DNA from: Macrostomum hystrix
Taxonomy: Eukaryota; Platyhelminthes; Macrostomidae
DNA: 64,000 nt
NCBI GenBank assembly: GCA_950097015.1
Contig: CATNEN010000041.1
Coordinates: 124,001 to 188,000 of the forward strand
Direction: 5' to 3'
Part shown: positions 29,801-41,055 of the stretch, piece after piece
How positions within the stretch are numbered: the first letter of the stretch is position 1
Layout: each line of letters starts with the position of its first letter
Translations under genes and position numbers: made by a program
The notes under the pieces: model-generated
Told to the model about the DNA's origin: nothing
Databases searched by the model: none
What the model saw: only the letters and a program-made list of their open reading frames with translations

Positions 29801-32800
29801 ACGCACGCGCAGCTGCACCTGAATCCGAGCGTTCGGCTTGTGACCCAGTACGGGGCCGCTCATGCCGTAGCAATTGCCCTTGCAGATAAACACTAGCTCG
29901 CCCACTGGCAGGGCCTGCTCAATGCGCAGCTCCGGCCCGGATTCCGGGGCCGCCTCGGGCAGGCAGCGCTGCAGCACAAACGGCAGCGCGCCCTGCGACC
30001 ACTGCGAGCGCTTGCGGGCTGCGCCGTCACGGCCGAACTCGAGCACGCGGCCCATCAGAGTCTTGGCGGTCAGCACGCACGGAGTCTCGTCTGGGTGCGC
30101 ATTGCGGTGGGTTTCGCTTTAAAGATTGGGAACTGTTTGGCTGATATGAGACTGGAAGTTGGGAATGTCTGAGGGTGCCAGGGAGTGACTATATGTCGGG
30201 GTGACTAGGCGGTATTCAGGAAGTGACTGGGAATTCCGTGAAGTGAGGGGCATTCAGGGAGTAAACATAGTCGGACCCGCAATTCACCGCTGATGGAGAT
30301 TCCAAAGCGGGACATGGACTCCTGGCGCACCAGAGACCATTCGTTGTACACAGTCTCAGCGTCCGACTCAGACAGCAGATCTGACTGGACGCTGCCGTCC
30401 GGCCGGCGAGTGTAGCGCCGCGTGGCCGAGCTGACAGCCACGGCCAGGACCTCGCTGAGGTGCGGCCAGCTGGCCAGAACTGTGCGGCCCAGCAGGGCGG
30501 CCGCGGCGCGTTCCACCCGCGCCTCATCGAATTGACAGTCAGTGAGGGTGAGCACGGTGTTCTCACCGCGGCTGGCGAACTGGAACACCTTTACGCCAGC
30601 TTTGCGCAGCTCGGCGCTGAATGGCAGGCCGTGCAGCACGGGGAAGCCGGGCAAGTGGGCGGCGCGGCACGCGGGCGGCGCGAGTTTATCGGCGCCAATT
30701 CGAAAGCCGAACGGCTCGATCTCGGTTGTTCGGCAGCGCCGGCCAGCCGGGTCCCATTCGAACAGGAGGTGCGGCCGGAAGCAGTTCCGATCCCGCTCGT
30801 CCTGGCTGAGCTGGGCCAGGCGGGGATGCATGGCGTCCAGCAGCTGCTGCTCATCGATGAACGGGATGAGCACCACGGCCTCCCAGTCCTGCTTCTTGCC
30901 GTTGAGATCTGACTCGAACTCAACCGGGTAGAAGTGCTTTATGGGCGAGTCGGGCGACACCATGAGCGGGCGGAGGCACTCGGGCAGCAGGACGCCGCTG
31001 GCGGCTGGCAGCACGGCCATGAGCTGCTGGAAGGGCAGGAATGGGTGGCCCAGGTCGAACTGCAGGTCCAGATCGGCGAAGTCGCGCACGTCCGAGATAT
31101 AGCTGCGGGATGGAGAGGCGGAACCATGACCAGCTTAGAATAATGACCAATGAACTGCACAATGACCATTGAGATATCTTTTGTGTTTGAGTATTGTAAG
31201 AAAACTGTTGGAACAAATAAGACCAAATAATAACCAACTTGGTACAGCAAAGGATGCCTGTCCTGTCTCTGTAGGATTAAAGGATTCTACAGATTTAGGA
31301 TCTCTATAATTATTCCGAAGTATAAAATTTTAGTTCATGGTGGTAGGAGAAACTGAATTTAAACAGTGGCAGGTAAAAAAACTGCTGGAACTCACGGAGC
31401 ATAGTGCTGCGGGTAGTACCAGCCCCACGAGGGCACGCCCCTGTAGTAATAGTAAAGCACCCACTGCAGGCCGCGCACGTACTCCCGTGTCTGCCGGCGC
31501 CGCTCAGTCTCATCGTATAGCAGGCCCATCTTGCCCTGCGGACATGTTTAAAGTTGAGACTGGGTGTCACATCATACTGCTGCATCCCCAACCTGATAAT
31601 ACTGCTGCATCCCCAATCTGATAATCCTGCTGCATCCCCAACCTGATAATACTCCAGCTGCATCCCCAACCTGATAATACTGTTGCATCCCCAACCTGAT
31701 AATACTGCTGCATCCCCAACCTGATAATACTGCTGCATCCCCAATCTGATAATCCTGCTGCATCCCCAACCTGATAATACTCCAGCTGCATCCCCAACCT
31801 GATAATACTCCTGCTTCATCATCTGCATCTCGTCCGCCAGAAATTCCTCCTCGCCGGACGAGTCGGACTGTCCAGAGCCTCCGGCAGCTTTCTCGCCGCC
31901 AGCCGAAGCTGCGGCAGCAGCGGCAAAGAACGAGTCCAGCAGGTCCGGCTGGCCCAGGCGTTCCAGCTCGCGAGCCATTCGCTCGCCCTGGCGGCCCTTC
32001 ATCCAGCGCATGTCGCTGCACTTTTCCCGCAGGGTGTCGTCGTCGAACTGAGCCAGAGTGGCGAAGTAGGCCTGCAATCGGCGGGTCAGGACGGGGCTGC
32101 TACAGAATGGAATGCCGACTCAGATGCAGAACTTTAGCATGGGAAAGTTACTTTCAAGAATTATGACAGCTAATATGAGGATGGGACAGCCAATCTGAGG
32201 ATGGGACAGCCAATCAGAGAATGGGACAGCCAATCTGAGGATTGGACAGCCAATCAGAGAATGGGACAGCCAATCTGAGCATGGGGCAGCCAATCTGAGG
32301 ATGGGACAGCCAATCTGAGGATGGGACAGCCAATCTGAGGATGGGACAGCCAATCTGAGGATGGAACAGCCAATCTGAGGATGGGACAGCCAATCTGAGG
32401 ATGGGACAGCCAATCTGAGGATGGGACAGCCAATCTGAGGATGGGACAGCCAATCTGAGGATGGGACAGCCAATCTGAGGATGGGACAGTCAATCTGAGG
32501 ATGGGACAGCCAATCTGAGGATGGGACAGCCAATCTGAGGATGGGACAGCCAATCTGAGGATGGGACAGCCAATCTGAGGATGGGACAGCCAGTCCAATC
32601 GCACCTGCAGCCTGTCCAGCGCAATCTCTCCGTTGGACTGCAGGTAGCCGTCAAGGGTAGGCAGCACCTTCTTGTAGGTGTTCCACAGCAGCGGCAGGGC
32701 CTCGGAGTGAATGTGCAGGTCGGGCAGGTGCGGCAAGAAGTCGTTGCCAACCAGGAAGCCGAGCAGAACCCAGTCGTCGATGATGCGCTCGAGATCGTAG

Positions 32801-35800
32801 CCGAAGTTCAGATCGGAGCGGATGCTGCGGAACTCGATGTCGATATAGTCGCGCAGCAGGGACAGGTGCAACAGGAAGAATGTGATGGTCTCCGGGGCGC
32901 TGGCCTTGGCCTGCGACCTCTTGTCCTTCTTGCCGCCGAATCGAACCTGTTGTTTGGGTTACAACCCGAGCAGCAGAATTAATCGTTTCACTTAGTTTTA
33001 GTCTTTACAACATAGGTCTGCGGCGGGAGCAACTATAACCGCGTTTAGATCGCTCTGATGCTTCGCCACCTAATTAGTTAACATAGAACTACCAAGGGGG
33101 AATTCCCACCCCTGACAAGTTTTTGCTGCACCCGAACGGTCGGAGCAACGCAAGCACACGAAACTCAAGAACACGGGCCAACCTTTTGTTTCGCATCTTC
33201 TGAAACAAGAATCAAGTCGCCAGCTTTTTAGACCGTTGAGATATTCAATTGTTCTGGCCGAAGGTCGGATTTTTCCCATAAGCGCTAGTGTGTTTCATAT
33301 ACCGCTATACACGAATTAGCACTGCGCCACAGTGAGGCCTTGAAAATTATCAGCACGTCACCCGAATGTGCCTGCATCACCTCCATCTTCGGTGGTCACC
33401 TACCTTTATCTAGTCTGATTTACTGGATCTTCAAGGGCTACAACAGGTGGAAATAGGCCACTATGGACACCCTGACGCGAATTTCTCGAATTTCACTAAT
33501 CAAGCCTAAATATTAGGCGCAGCTCAACCACAGGACACCCTCGCCTAGTCTGTCATCCAATCAGGCACCACCCAGCGCTGTTAGCATTCGAGCGCTGTCA
33601 AAAAAATTCAGGGGGGCGGGGGAGAAATTCCCGGGGTGGGGGAATAAAAATGGGCGGCAAAATGGCTTGGTAGCCCTACTGTTAAGAGACCGCTTATGTT
33701 ATCGGGAGCCGGAATTTCAAACCTCTTCTCTGAGCAGCGAGAAGTGCGCCTGGTGGCTGGCCAGTCCCAACATGATGAGGTCGGCATCCAGGCCGTACAG
33801 GCAGTGCCTAGTGTCCGGGTCATAGTCAGGCCGGCTGCGCTCGTAGCGAATGAACTCCATGATCTTGTGCTCGCCCTCGCCAGGAGTCTGATGGCCGGAC
33901 AGCACCACGCGGATGCCGCGCCACAGCGGATCCTCGGCAACCCGGCGCGCGGCGAATTCCGTCAGCGCGGCCTGCAGGCGAGTCATAAACGGCGTGCCCG
34001 GAGTGATGCAGTTCGAGTCGAAACGCGACTCGGTTGGCAAGGTCTCGCCCTTGCGAACGGCCTTCGCCTCCTGGACCTCGGCCTCCTTGGCTGAGCGGAA
34101 GCGGCGCGACCGCTGCTGGTTCATCTTCGCCCTGCGGAGAAACAGGTCCAAAGAATAGAAGCTTGGATTACGAGCGGATTTGGGAGGGCGGAAGCTCTTC
34201 TGGGGATCTGGGAGGGCAGAAGCTCTTCTGGGGATTTGGGAGGGCGGAAGCTCTACTAGGGATCTGGGAGGGCGGAAGCTCTTCTGGGGATCTGGGAGGG
34301 GGAGGCTTATCTGGGGAACAAACACCTAATTGTGTAGTTAAGTATCAAAGGGCAGACAAAGTATTACCTGGGAGCGACGCCGTCCACAGCCATGAAGAAG
34401 ACCTTCTTTGGCTTGATCATGCGGAATATAAAGTCAACATAATTTATCACATTCTTGAACATCTGTTCCTCAGACATGCGAAAGTGTATGTTGTCATCCT
34501 CTGGATGGGAGCATGGATGGATGATGCCATTCATGTCCAGGTACAGATTGTCGAACTCTGGGATCTATGTGGTGATTTAATAGGTTAAAATATTTTTAAA
34601 AAGTTAATAGACTTCTTGAATAGTTATATTTAGATCTTAAATATCTCAGCTCTCTTACTGTAATGGTACATGTAGATTGTATACAATGTTGCTATAGTTG
34701 GAGTTCACTAATCATTAAATTATATTATGTTAGATTATCAACTTTTGTCAAGTTTATATATTTCTTGTGGTATCACTTTTTGCAATGAATGTTTTTAAGA
34801 CACAGTGCCGGGTCTTAATGCGAGCTCTAACTTTGACTTGTAATTAGTTAAATAAATTAAATAGAACGATCTTCTTAATGGCTATTATACAACAAAACTG
34901 TTACAAGAAAAAGTCTAAACCAAAATAGACTCATTACATTCTATTTTATGGCATAGAGAATAGATAGTAAAAAAATAGTCAAAATATCATCATACATGTT
35001 ATATTTTTTTTTAATTTTTTCCCTATTGTCATAAAATAACATCGTAGGTGACCGTGGCATGACGCGAATGCGCGTCAAACGCGAAAATAACGCGAATACG
35101 CGAATTCTATCACCCCGACGTGAAAATTAAGGGCAATGGAGAACGCGAAAAAAACAAAATGCTACTTATAAGATTTTTAAGGATTGTATTGTCTAATAGG
35201 CTTTCATACAAATGGTTATTAAATAAATAACTATTGAATTATTTATTGTGCAGTATCGAACTTAAATAAAATGATGCTATCACTGTTTTTTATCGTCTTT
35301 ATTTTGTTAGATGTGTGGATTTTTAGGATTCAGCTAATAATAAATACCATGAGATAGATAGACGTGTTATCTATGCAAATATTGACTTGTGAAAGCAAGG
35401 ACAGTTTGCTTGTACTATTTGTTTATCTTTTGACACTTTCAGCCATTCGACAACTTAATCCAGCGCCTCCATGAGCCTAAGTAAAAGCCCGAGGTTACCA
35501 GTGGCTTGGAATGAAGACTGGCTGGAGTGCATTGATAACAATGGCGACAAGATTGGCATCTGGGCAAAGAAGCTCGACAACGAGGGCATCACAGTGCGCT
35601 GCAACTGGTGTGCCAAAACTTTTGAAATCAAAAGTGGCCTGACCAACTTTAAAAGCCAAGCAGAGGCTGCCAAACATATAAAAGATTTCGTCCAGCAGAA
35701 AGAACTGTGCTCCACTGCCAGTGGTGACTCAAATCCGAACTGATGTTGAAGGCGCTGCTGAAGCCAACTCAGGCAATACATTTGCTTCCACCACAATAGA

Positions 35801-38800
35801 CACAAGCAGTACAATTGCTGATGCACGGGCAGCTGAGATCCGATGTGTTACGAGACTTGTAATAAAGGCACGCAGCTTCGAATCAGAAGCAGATCTCGCT
35901 GAGGATATTGCTGCAATTTGTCCAGATTCAAAGATTCCTCCTTCGGGATGCATTGTTTCCATACATCAGAGAAGTAGTGCTGCAGAAGATCCACGCAGCT
36001 GAATGGTTCTCGCTCCAAACCGATGAGGCCAATAAAGGATCTAAATACCTTGGAGTAGTTGCCCGCTTCCTGCCCAGCTTGTCTCTTGATGTTAAAGTGG
36101 TCTGCATCGACTTGTGGGAGCTAAAGTCCACAAAAGCAGAGGCAATGGGGACTTCCATCCGTCAGTCGATATTGGAGTGTGGAATCAATAGCAACAAGTG
36201 TGTCTCTGTTATGACTAACAGTTGTAACGCTATGCGTGGTGCCAAGAGTGGCACAGTTGTTAGGCTAAAACTGACAGGTTTCCTAACCTAATCGATCTAG
36301 GAGGCTGTTCCTTACACCTTGTCACTAACGTCGCTAGATACGCCCGTGGTGCTTCCGACCTTGGAGTTTCAGTAGAACGCTTGCTTAAGGAGATCTACTT
36401 TTTCTTTAAAACAGTGCAGTCGGATGGTTTTGATGACGTTCTAGCTGACAGCTTCTGTGAGATAAAGAAGCTGGCATTCCTCCGACCTGTGGACACCCGG
36501 TGGCTCCAAGTGCTGCCTGTCGTTGAACGAGTGCTCCATCTGTATGCACCGCTTGATAAGTCCTTTTTGGAACTGAACGTCATGAGTAGAGTAGGGACTC
36601 AGGGACGCATGCTGGACCATAAAAAGGCACTGAAAGATCCAAAGACTGTTCTCTCTTCGCTTCTTAGTGGAGGTTTTGAAGCCACTTCAGCGTTTTGAGC
36701 TTCTCTTCTAGCAGGAAAGCTCTCAGCTCCACCACCTACACAGTCAGATGCTAGACTTGATGAAGCGCTGGCTGTTGCAATTTGTAGATTTGGCCAAGCT
36801 TTCCATGCTGCATTCATGGAAAGTAAACTTGGATGACTTAACTGTCTGGCTAGGGCCCTACAGCATTGGGATGGGTGAGCCAGCAAAGCAATTGTTCATT
36901 GACATGAGTGCTGATGACCAGCAATTGTGTCTTCAAGCAGTGAAAAAATTCTTCCGAGTTGAAACTGAAAAACTGAGGGACTACCTGTCCTACAAGAGTA
37001 AGTTCCTCAAGGCCTGCGAAATGCTGGATCTAAAGGAGCAGCATAATTTGTCGTTTGTTAAGTGGGTTACAACCCTTGCGGCAGAAATTTCATTCACTTT
37101 CACTGACAGAGATTGGCAGCCTGGAAGTTGAGGCGCGTCTACACCAGACAGAGATTCCGGAGTCATCAAATTGCATTGAGTTTTGGGAGACTGTATCCCA
37201 GGCTGGTAATTGTCCTCTAATCATCAGGCTCGTCAGAGTGCTACTCATTCTTCCACATGGGAATGCTGAAGCTGAGCAAGTCTTCAGTCTGGTTCAGGAA
37301 ATGGTTACTAAGAAGTGAACAAGTTTGACACCCTTCACCATCAAGGCCTTAATTGTCACTCGTTCCTGTTTGTCTGTAAAGAAATGGACTGCTGCGAATC
37401 TGCCTGTCACCTTAGCTCTCCTGAACATGTGCGCAAGTGCTCATTTGGCATACTGACAGAGACTGAAGGATGAGGCAGTGGAAGCAGAGCAAGAGTGCCA
37501 TGAAAAGCTAACGAAAGAGGTTTTCACTGAAGTGGAGGTGGACAAGAAAGCTAGCAATCAATTCAACTCATTGCAAGTGAATATTGCATCAAATGCAAGG
37601 GAAATTGAGAAAAAAAATAAAGAAAACAGTGCTGCACTTCTGTTGCTTGAAGAAGCTCCTTGGAAAGCAGAGGTGCACAAAAATGAGCTTGAAGAGCTTC
37701 ACAAGGTGCAGGATCGCATTTGGAAGAGGAAAGAACAAGAGGTCGAACGAATTACACAATCAGTTATAAAGAGGAAGACTGCTGAGCTGGCAGCTGCGAC
37801 ACTGCTGGCATCTATTGCATAGAAAAAGTTTCAATAGGAAAAACTTTTGACAATTTTTTAGAAATTAAGACTATTGCACATTTTTCATGTATCCTATGTG
37901 CTCTTTATTAAACTAGCACCTCAGCTTAATCATTTAGACAATTAAATCAAGATTCAATAAAAATCGATACATTTTTTTATTTGCCTTAGCAAACTATTCT
38001 GTAACTAGAGAAACCTTGTTGAAAGAAATTAAAGCAAAATTGAGTTTAAAGTCTTAATGTCCTTTTTATTAAGAAAATTTCTGTTGGTTTGTCAATAGTT
38101 GTTTTGGAATCAGGGATGGGACTAAACGCCAATTGACACATAGTTGCCATAGCCATGTATATTTGGAAACAGTCCATTTCGGCAACATACCATTTCGGCG
38201 ACAACCATTTCAGCAACAAGTCATTTCGGCGACAACCATTTCGGCGACAATACTTTTGAAGTTGTGGAACAAATTTATTTTGCACAAGAAAAGTGCAGAG
38301 AATGAAAGAGTGAATAGAGGACACAAGGCAGAGACGAAAGTCGCGACAGCACTTCTACCTGTGTAGAATAACGAAGTCGATAACAAACATGTTAGTTATA
38401 AAATATTGGTGACGGCAAATGATGCTACTTATAAGTAAGACAGGTGAGGTTGACGCACATAGAGCGTGGACCAAACTGATCCAAACTAGCTATTTATATT
38501 ACATGTTAAAACAAATACTATAACAGGAATACATTAACAAGTAGACGAATCAAATACATTACATACACAATAAGCAAACACTATCAGATCCATTATTACT
38601 GTGGTTTCGATGTTTGTTGCCAAAGTGGTTGTCGCCGAAATGACTTGTTGCCAAAATGGTTGTCGCCAATATGACTTGTCGCCGAAATGGACCAGATTCG
38701 TATATTTATATATGGGTGCCAAAACATGCCCCAACTTGATTAGTTTATATAATTTCAACATTATTCATACATGCGCAACACCCGGCCGACCCGGCCGAAC

Positions 38801-41055
38801 CGGCCGGGTGAAACGAGGGCCAAGCAAGGTAAGTCGCAAAAACCAATCGACCAAGCGCAAAAAAATCAAAGGGGGGACCAAGGGACAAAAAAGGAAGGCG
38901 TGAAGAAAAGGAAAAAGGGAAGAGAAAAAGAGAGCAAATGAGAGCAAACTAAGTCGTAAATAGAGCAATGAAATGAACTAAGTCGCAAATGAGAGCAAAA
39001 ACTAAGTCGCACGGCCGGCTAAGATTTGGGAGGTTGCGCATGTATGACATTATTAACTGTTTCTGGGCTTACATGATAAAAAGCTCTAAACTTATTTGCA
39101 ATCTTCAAGAATTATGTACTTAAAATATATAAATTTTTTATTTGAAAAATTTCATAATGACAAAATGTCTAGAAAATGTGACAATGTAAATAGGCAGAGC
39201 ATATTCCCACGGTCCCGTGCCGATAATTTCAATTTTATCCCCACGGATCCGTGCCGATAATTTTCTGCTTATCCACACGGCAGCTTGTATAAATAGGTCT
39301 ACAACTCTTTATATATGCCGTGCCGTTAATTTCAATTGTATCCACACGGTTCTGTTCTTTGAAACGAGGCCCTTTCAGATTTGAACGTTTTGTTGAACCC
39401 TCGAGCCAATAGATCGACAAAGTTGCCAGTGTGTTACGACAGTGTTCTACATTTCGACCTACACATTAATTAACCGACATTAATGTCATCCTCTTTAATT
39501 ATTTTAATCACAACTTACTAAATCTTTTGTCATCGTTACGTGTTTTCATTCGAATTGTATTGACTTAAAAAGTAAAAAGTCTTTCAAAGAAAATCATACG
39601 AGTCAACCAGCAGAATTCTAGTCAGCACCAAACTCGTCACACATTATACATCATTGTTATTCTTTTACACTATTCATTGATGGCAGTGCTTATCCCTACG
39701 GTACCGTGGAAATAATTTTTGTCTTATTCCTACGGTACCGTGGGAATAATTTCCTGCTTATCCGCACGGCACACTGACGAGATAGCTGTCCTATCTTCAA
39801 CATATTCCGTTGGCACTGTCAGACATTTTTTATGGACCTATTTTAACTTGGCCTAGAATAAAGTAATAGACTGGATTATAGACTTAGAAGGCTTGAGCTA
39901 TAAGATTAGAAAAATACACACTTCAGTTGTATTCTTTTGAATATATAAATAATAGAAATATATATTTTATATACTTTAAAAAGCCACCGTATTGGGTAAC
40001 TACTTGCGAAAAAAGCAGAAAACTTTAATTTGTTTACTTGCTTTTAAAAACCGGAAGAAAAAAGGAAAATTGCAGTCATGATAAAAAGATAGATGATAGG
40101 ACAGCTATCTCGTCAGTGTGCCGTGCGGATAAGCAGGAAATTATTCCCACGGAATATGTTGAAGATAGGACAGCTATCTCGTCAGTGTGCCGTGCGGATA
40201 AGCAGGAAATTATTCCCACGGAATATGTTGAAGATAGGACAGCTATCTCGTCAGTGTGCCGTGCGGATAAGCAGGAAATTATTCCCACGGAATATGTTGA
40301 AGATAGGACAGCTATCTCGTCAGTGTGCCGTGCGGATAAGCAGGAAATTATTCCCACGGTACCGTAGGAATAAGACAAAAATTATTTCTACGGTACCGTG
40401 GGGATAAGCACTGCCTTCATTGATAGTGTACACTATACACTATACTCTGAAGCAAAAGCCTTATGCTCAGAGACGAATTAGAATAGGTAGGGACTTGAAA
40501 GTAGACCCATTCATACAAGCTGCCGTGTGGATAAGCAGAAAATTATTGGCACGGGACCGTGGGAATAAGCACTTCCATGTAAATAATACAAATATTAAAA
40601 GGTCGAGCCCTTATTTTGACTAAATGACTCAAAGAAAAGACAATTGACATCACTATTTTGAGTGTAATTCATTGTAAGTAAGTCTGTGGTGTTATAAAAA
40701 TGGTTAGCCATTCTCTATATCTCTATAGCTAAATATGATGATAAAAACATGCTGGATATATATGTCAATGAAATGGCACTTTTTAATTGGGCCAACTGTT
40801 AAAGCCTATGGATATGATAGCTAGGCATAGTGATATTGTGTACTAGTCTCAGTCATTAGAAAGAATTCAAATTAGAAATTAGCAAGTACTTATATAAAAA
40901 AATATATACATAATATGGTCCTGGGATTTGCACAGAAAGAATTGTATAACTTGTAACTTATAAATAGTAATATAGCTTACCTCATGTTCTCGAACAATTT
41001 CTGATAGGCATGGATAACGTTCACTTATCCATCTAAAAAACTTAGGAACCCCCAT
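26849..41055 (-). CDS. XRN1: 5'-3' exoribonuclease 1 (XRN1)
   Basis: Twelve exons close in phase: 41055-40981, 34564-34368, 34131-33723, 32946-32605, 32071-31799, 31535-31396, 31102-30288, 30090-29728, 29659-29478, 28793-28292, 28070-27352 and 27271-26849 (1479 aa). XRN1 degrades decapped 5'-monophosphate mRNA in the cytoplasm. The N-terminus [20 protein letters not shown] is diagnostic. Catalytic acidic residues lie in [10 protein letters not shown] (about 175-184) and [10 protein letters not shown] (about 203-212). [20 protein letters not shown] and the PIWGI-like, KOW and SH3-like modules follow ([52 protein letters not shown]). The C-terminus is Gln-rich with repeated SPQQQQQ and ends in a basic LGINF segment, as in metazoan XRN1 tails. 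Intron 1 is 6.4 kb and full of transposons; introns 2, 4 and 5 contain minisatellites. Confidence 0.95.
27625..27790 (-). repeat. Coding SPQQQQQ repeat in XRN1
   Basis: Eight or so 21-bp units encode SPQQQQQ in XRN1 exon 11, within a larger Gln-rich region. The units are multiples of 3 and almost identical at DNA level, so the array is young. Confidence 0.95.
31570..31812 (-). repeat. Minisatellite that includes the XRN1 exon 5 donor
   Basis: About nine to ten units (GAGTATTATCAG + GTTGGGGATGCAGCTG and shortened variants) on the minus strand fill intron 5. The first unit overlaps the last 12 nt of exon 5 and its 5' splice site. Confidence 0.9.
32165..32590 (+). repeat. 20-bp minisatellite in XRN1 intron 4
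   Basis: About 21 copies of GGGACAGCCAATCTGAGGAT. On the gene (-) strand each unit ends TGTCCCATCCTCAG, resembling a 3' splice site. The array begins within about 20 nt of the exon 4 donor. Confidence 0.95.
34170..34315 (+). repeat. Minisatellite in XRN1 intron 2
   Basis: About five units containing GGGATCTGGGAGGGCGGAAG + CTCTTCTG, purine-rich on the plus strand. Confidence 0.9.
34565..35470. other. XRN1 intron 1, AT-rich part upstream of the hAT relic
   Basis: AT-rich sequence with a CG-rich cluster of ACGCGAA motifs at about 35063-35150. It may contain the left end of the transposon that carried the pseudogene at 35.5-37.8 kb, but no terminal repeat was identified. Confidence 0.35.
35471..37822 (+). 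pseudogene. Degenerate hAT-like transposase relic in XRN1 intron 1
   Basis: Consecutive plus-strand open fragments in different frames (35471-35743, 35721-36002, 35908-36291, about 36291-36698, 36748-37131, 37055-37318, 37478-37822) read like one ancestral protein. Features: a zinc-finger-like start ([10 protein letters not shown] ... AAKHIKDF), a DDE-type core fragment ([34 protein letters not shown]), [20 protein letters not shown], and an hAT C-terminal dimerisation-like block ([20 protein letters not shown]). A Lys/Glu-rich coiled coil follows. At least four frameshifts or stops separate the pieces, so it is inactive unless unseen splicing joins them. It is antisense to XRN1. Family placement rests on motif resemblance only. 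Confidence 0.65.
38172..38692. mobile_element. Inverted-repeat element with CATTTCGGCGACAA motifs
   Basis: The left part (38172-38255) contains about five tandem degenerate CCATTTCGGCGACAA units. The right part (38630-38692) has the same units in inverse orientation (TTGTCGCCGAAATGG). Both ends share GTCCATTTCGGC. No coding region inside and no clear target duplication. Confidence 0.65.
38766..39046. mobile_element. hAT-type MITE, copy 2
   Basis: A 281-bp near-identical copy of the element at 15062-15341: same 14-bp termini (CATACATGCGCAAC), flanked by a perfect 8-bp duplication ACATTATT (38758-38765 and 39047-39054). It lies in XRN1 intron 1, about 1 kb from the hAT relic. Confidence 0.93.
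39682..40415. mobile_element. Inner nested long-TIR element with its own 9-bp duplication
   Basis: Termini GGCAGTGCTTATCC / GGATAAGCACTGCC, with inverted arms of about 130 bp rich in CGGTACCG palindromes, flanked by a perfect duplication TTCATTGAT (39673-39681 and 40416-40424). It sits wholly inside the outer element and shares motif vocabulary with it (TTATCC-CACGGC), so the two are relatives. Its right arm contains a 69-bp tandem amplification. Confidence 0.88.
40095..40358 (+). repeat. 69-bp tandem repeat inside the inner element's right arm
   Basis: Four copies (last partial) of a 69-bp unit starting GATAGGACAGCTATCTCGTC. The left arm has only one copy of the corresponding sequence, so amplification happened in one arm after the element formed. 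The unit is open in one frame on each strand, which has no coding meaning. Confidence 0.95.

Larger units (their letters stand above)
39193..40576. mobile_element. Outer long-TIR element with 9-bp target duplication (Mutator-like)
   Basis: The left arm (39193-39297) contains ATTCCCACGGTCCCGTGCC and TTTCTGCTTATCCACACGGC. The right arm (about 40489-40576) is its inverse complement and ends GGAATAAGCACTTCC. A perfect 9-bp duplication ATGTAAATA flanks it (39184-39192 and 40577-40585). Nine-bp duplications with long inverted repeats suggest the Mutator superfamily. It is non-coding and is interrupted by a related element at 39682-40415. Confidence 0.85.

Noticed and set aside
31572-31800. Coding continuation of XRN1 exon 5 through intron 5
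   Set aside because: The frame is open, but the conserved protein resumes at 31535 in a different phase (263-bp intron). Splicing CAG|GGC restores the family alignment.
32120-32600. Open frames across the XRN1 intron 4 array
   Set aside because: They encode only a repeated peptide from the 20-bp units; conserved XRN1 sequence continues on both sides of a GT-AG intron.
40038-40407. Open frames of ~100 codons over 40.0-40.4 kb
   Set aside because: They are translations of the 69-bp repeat in a transposon arm, open on both strands.
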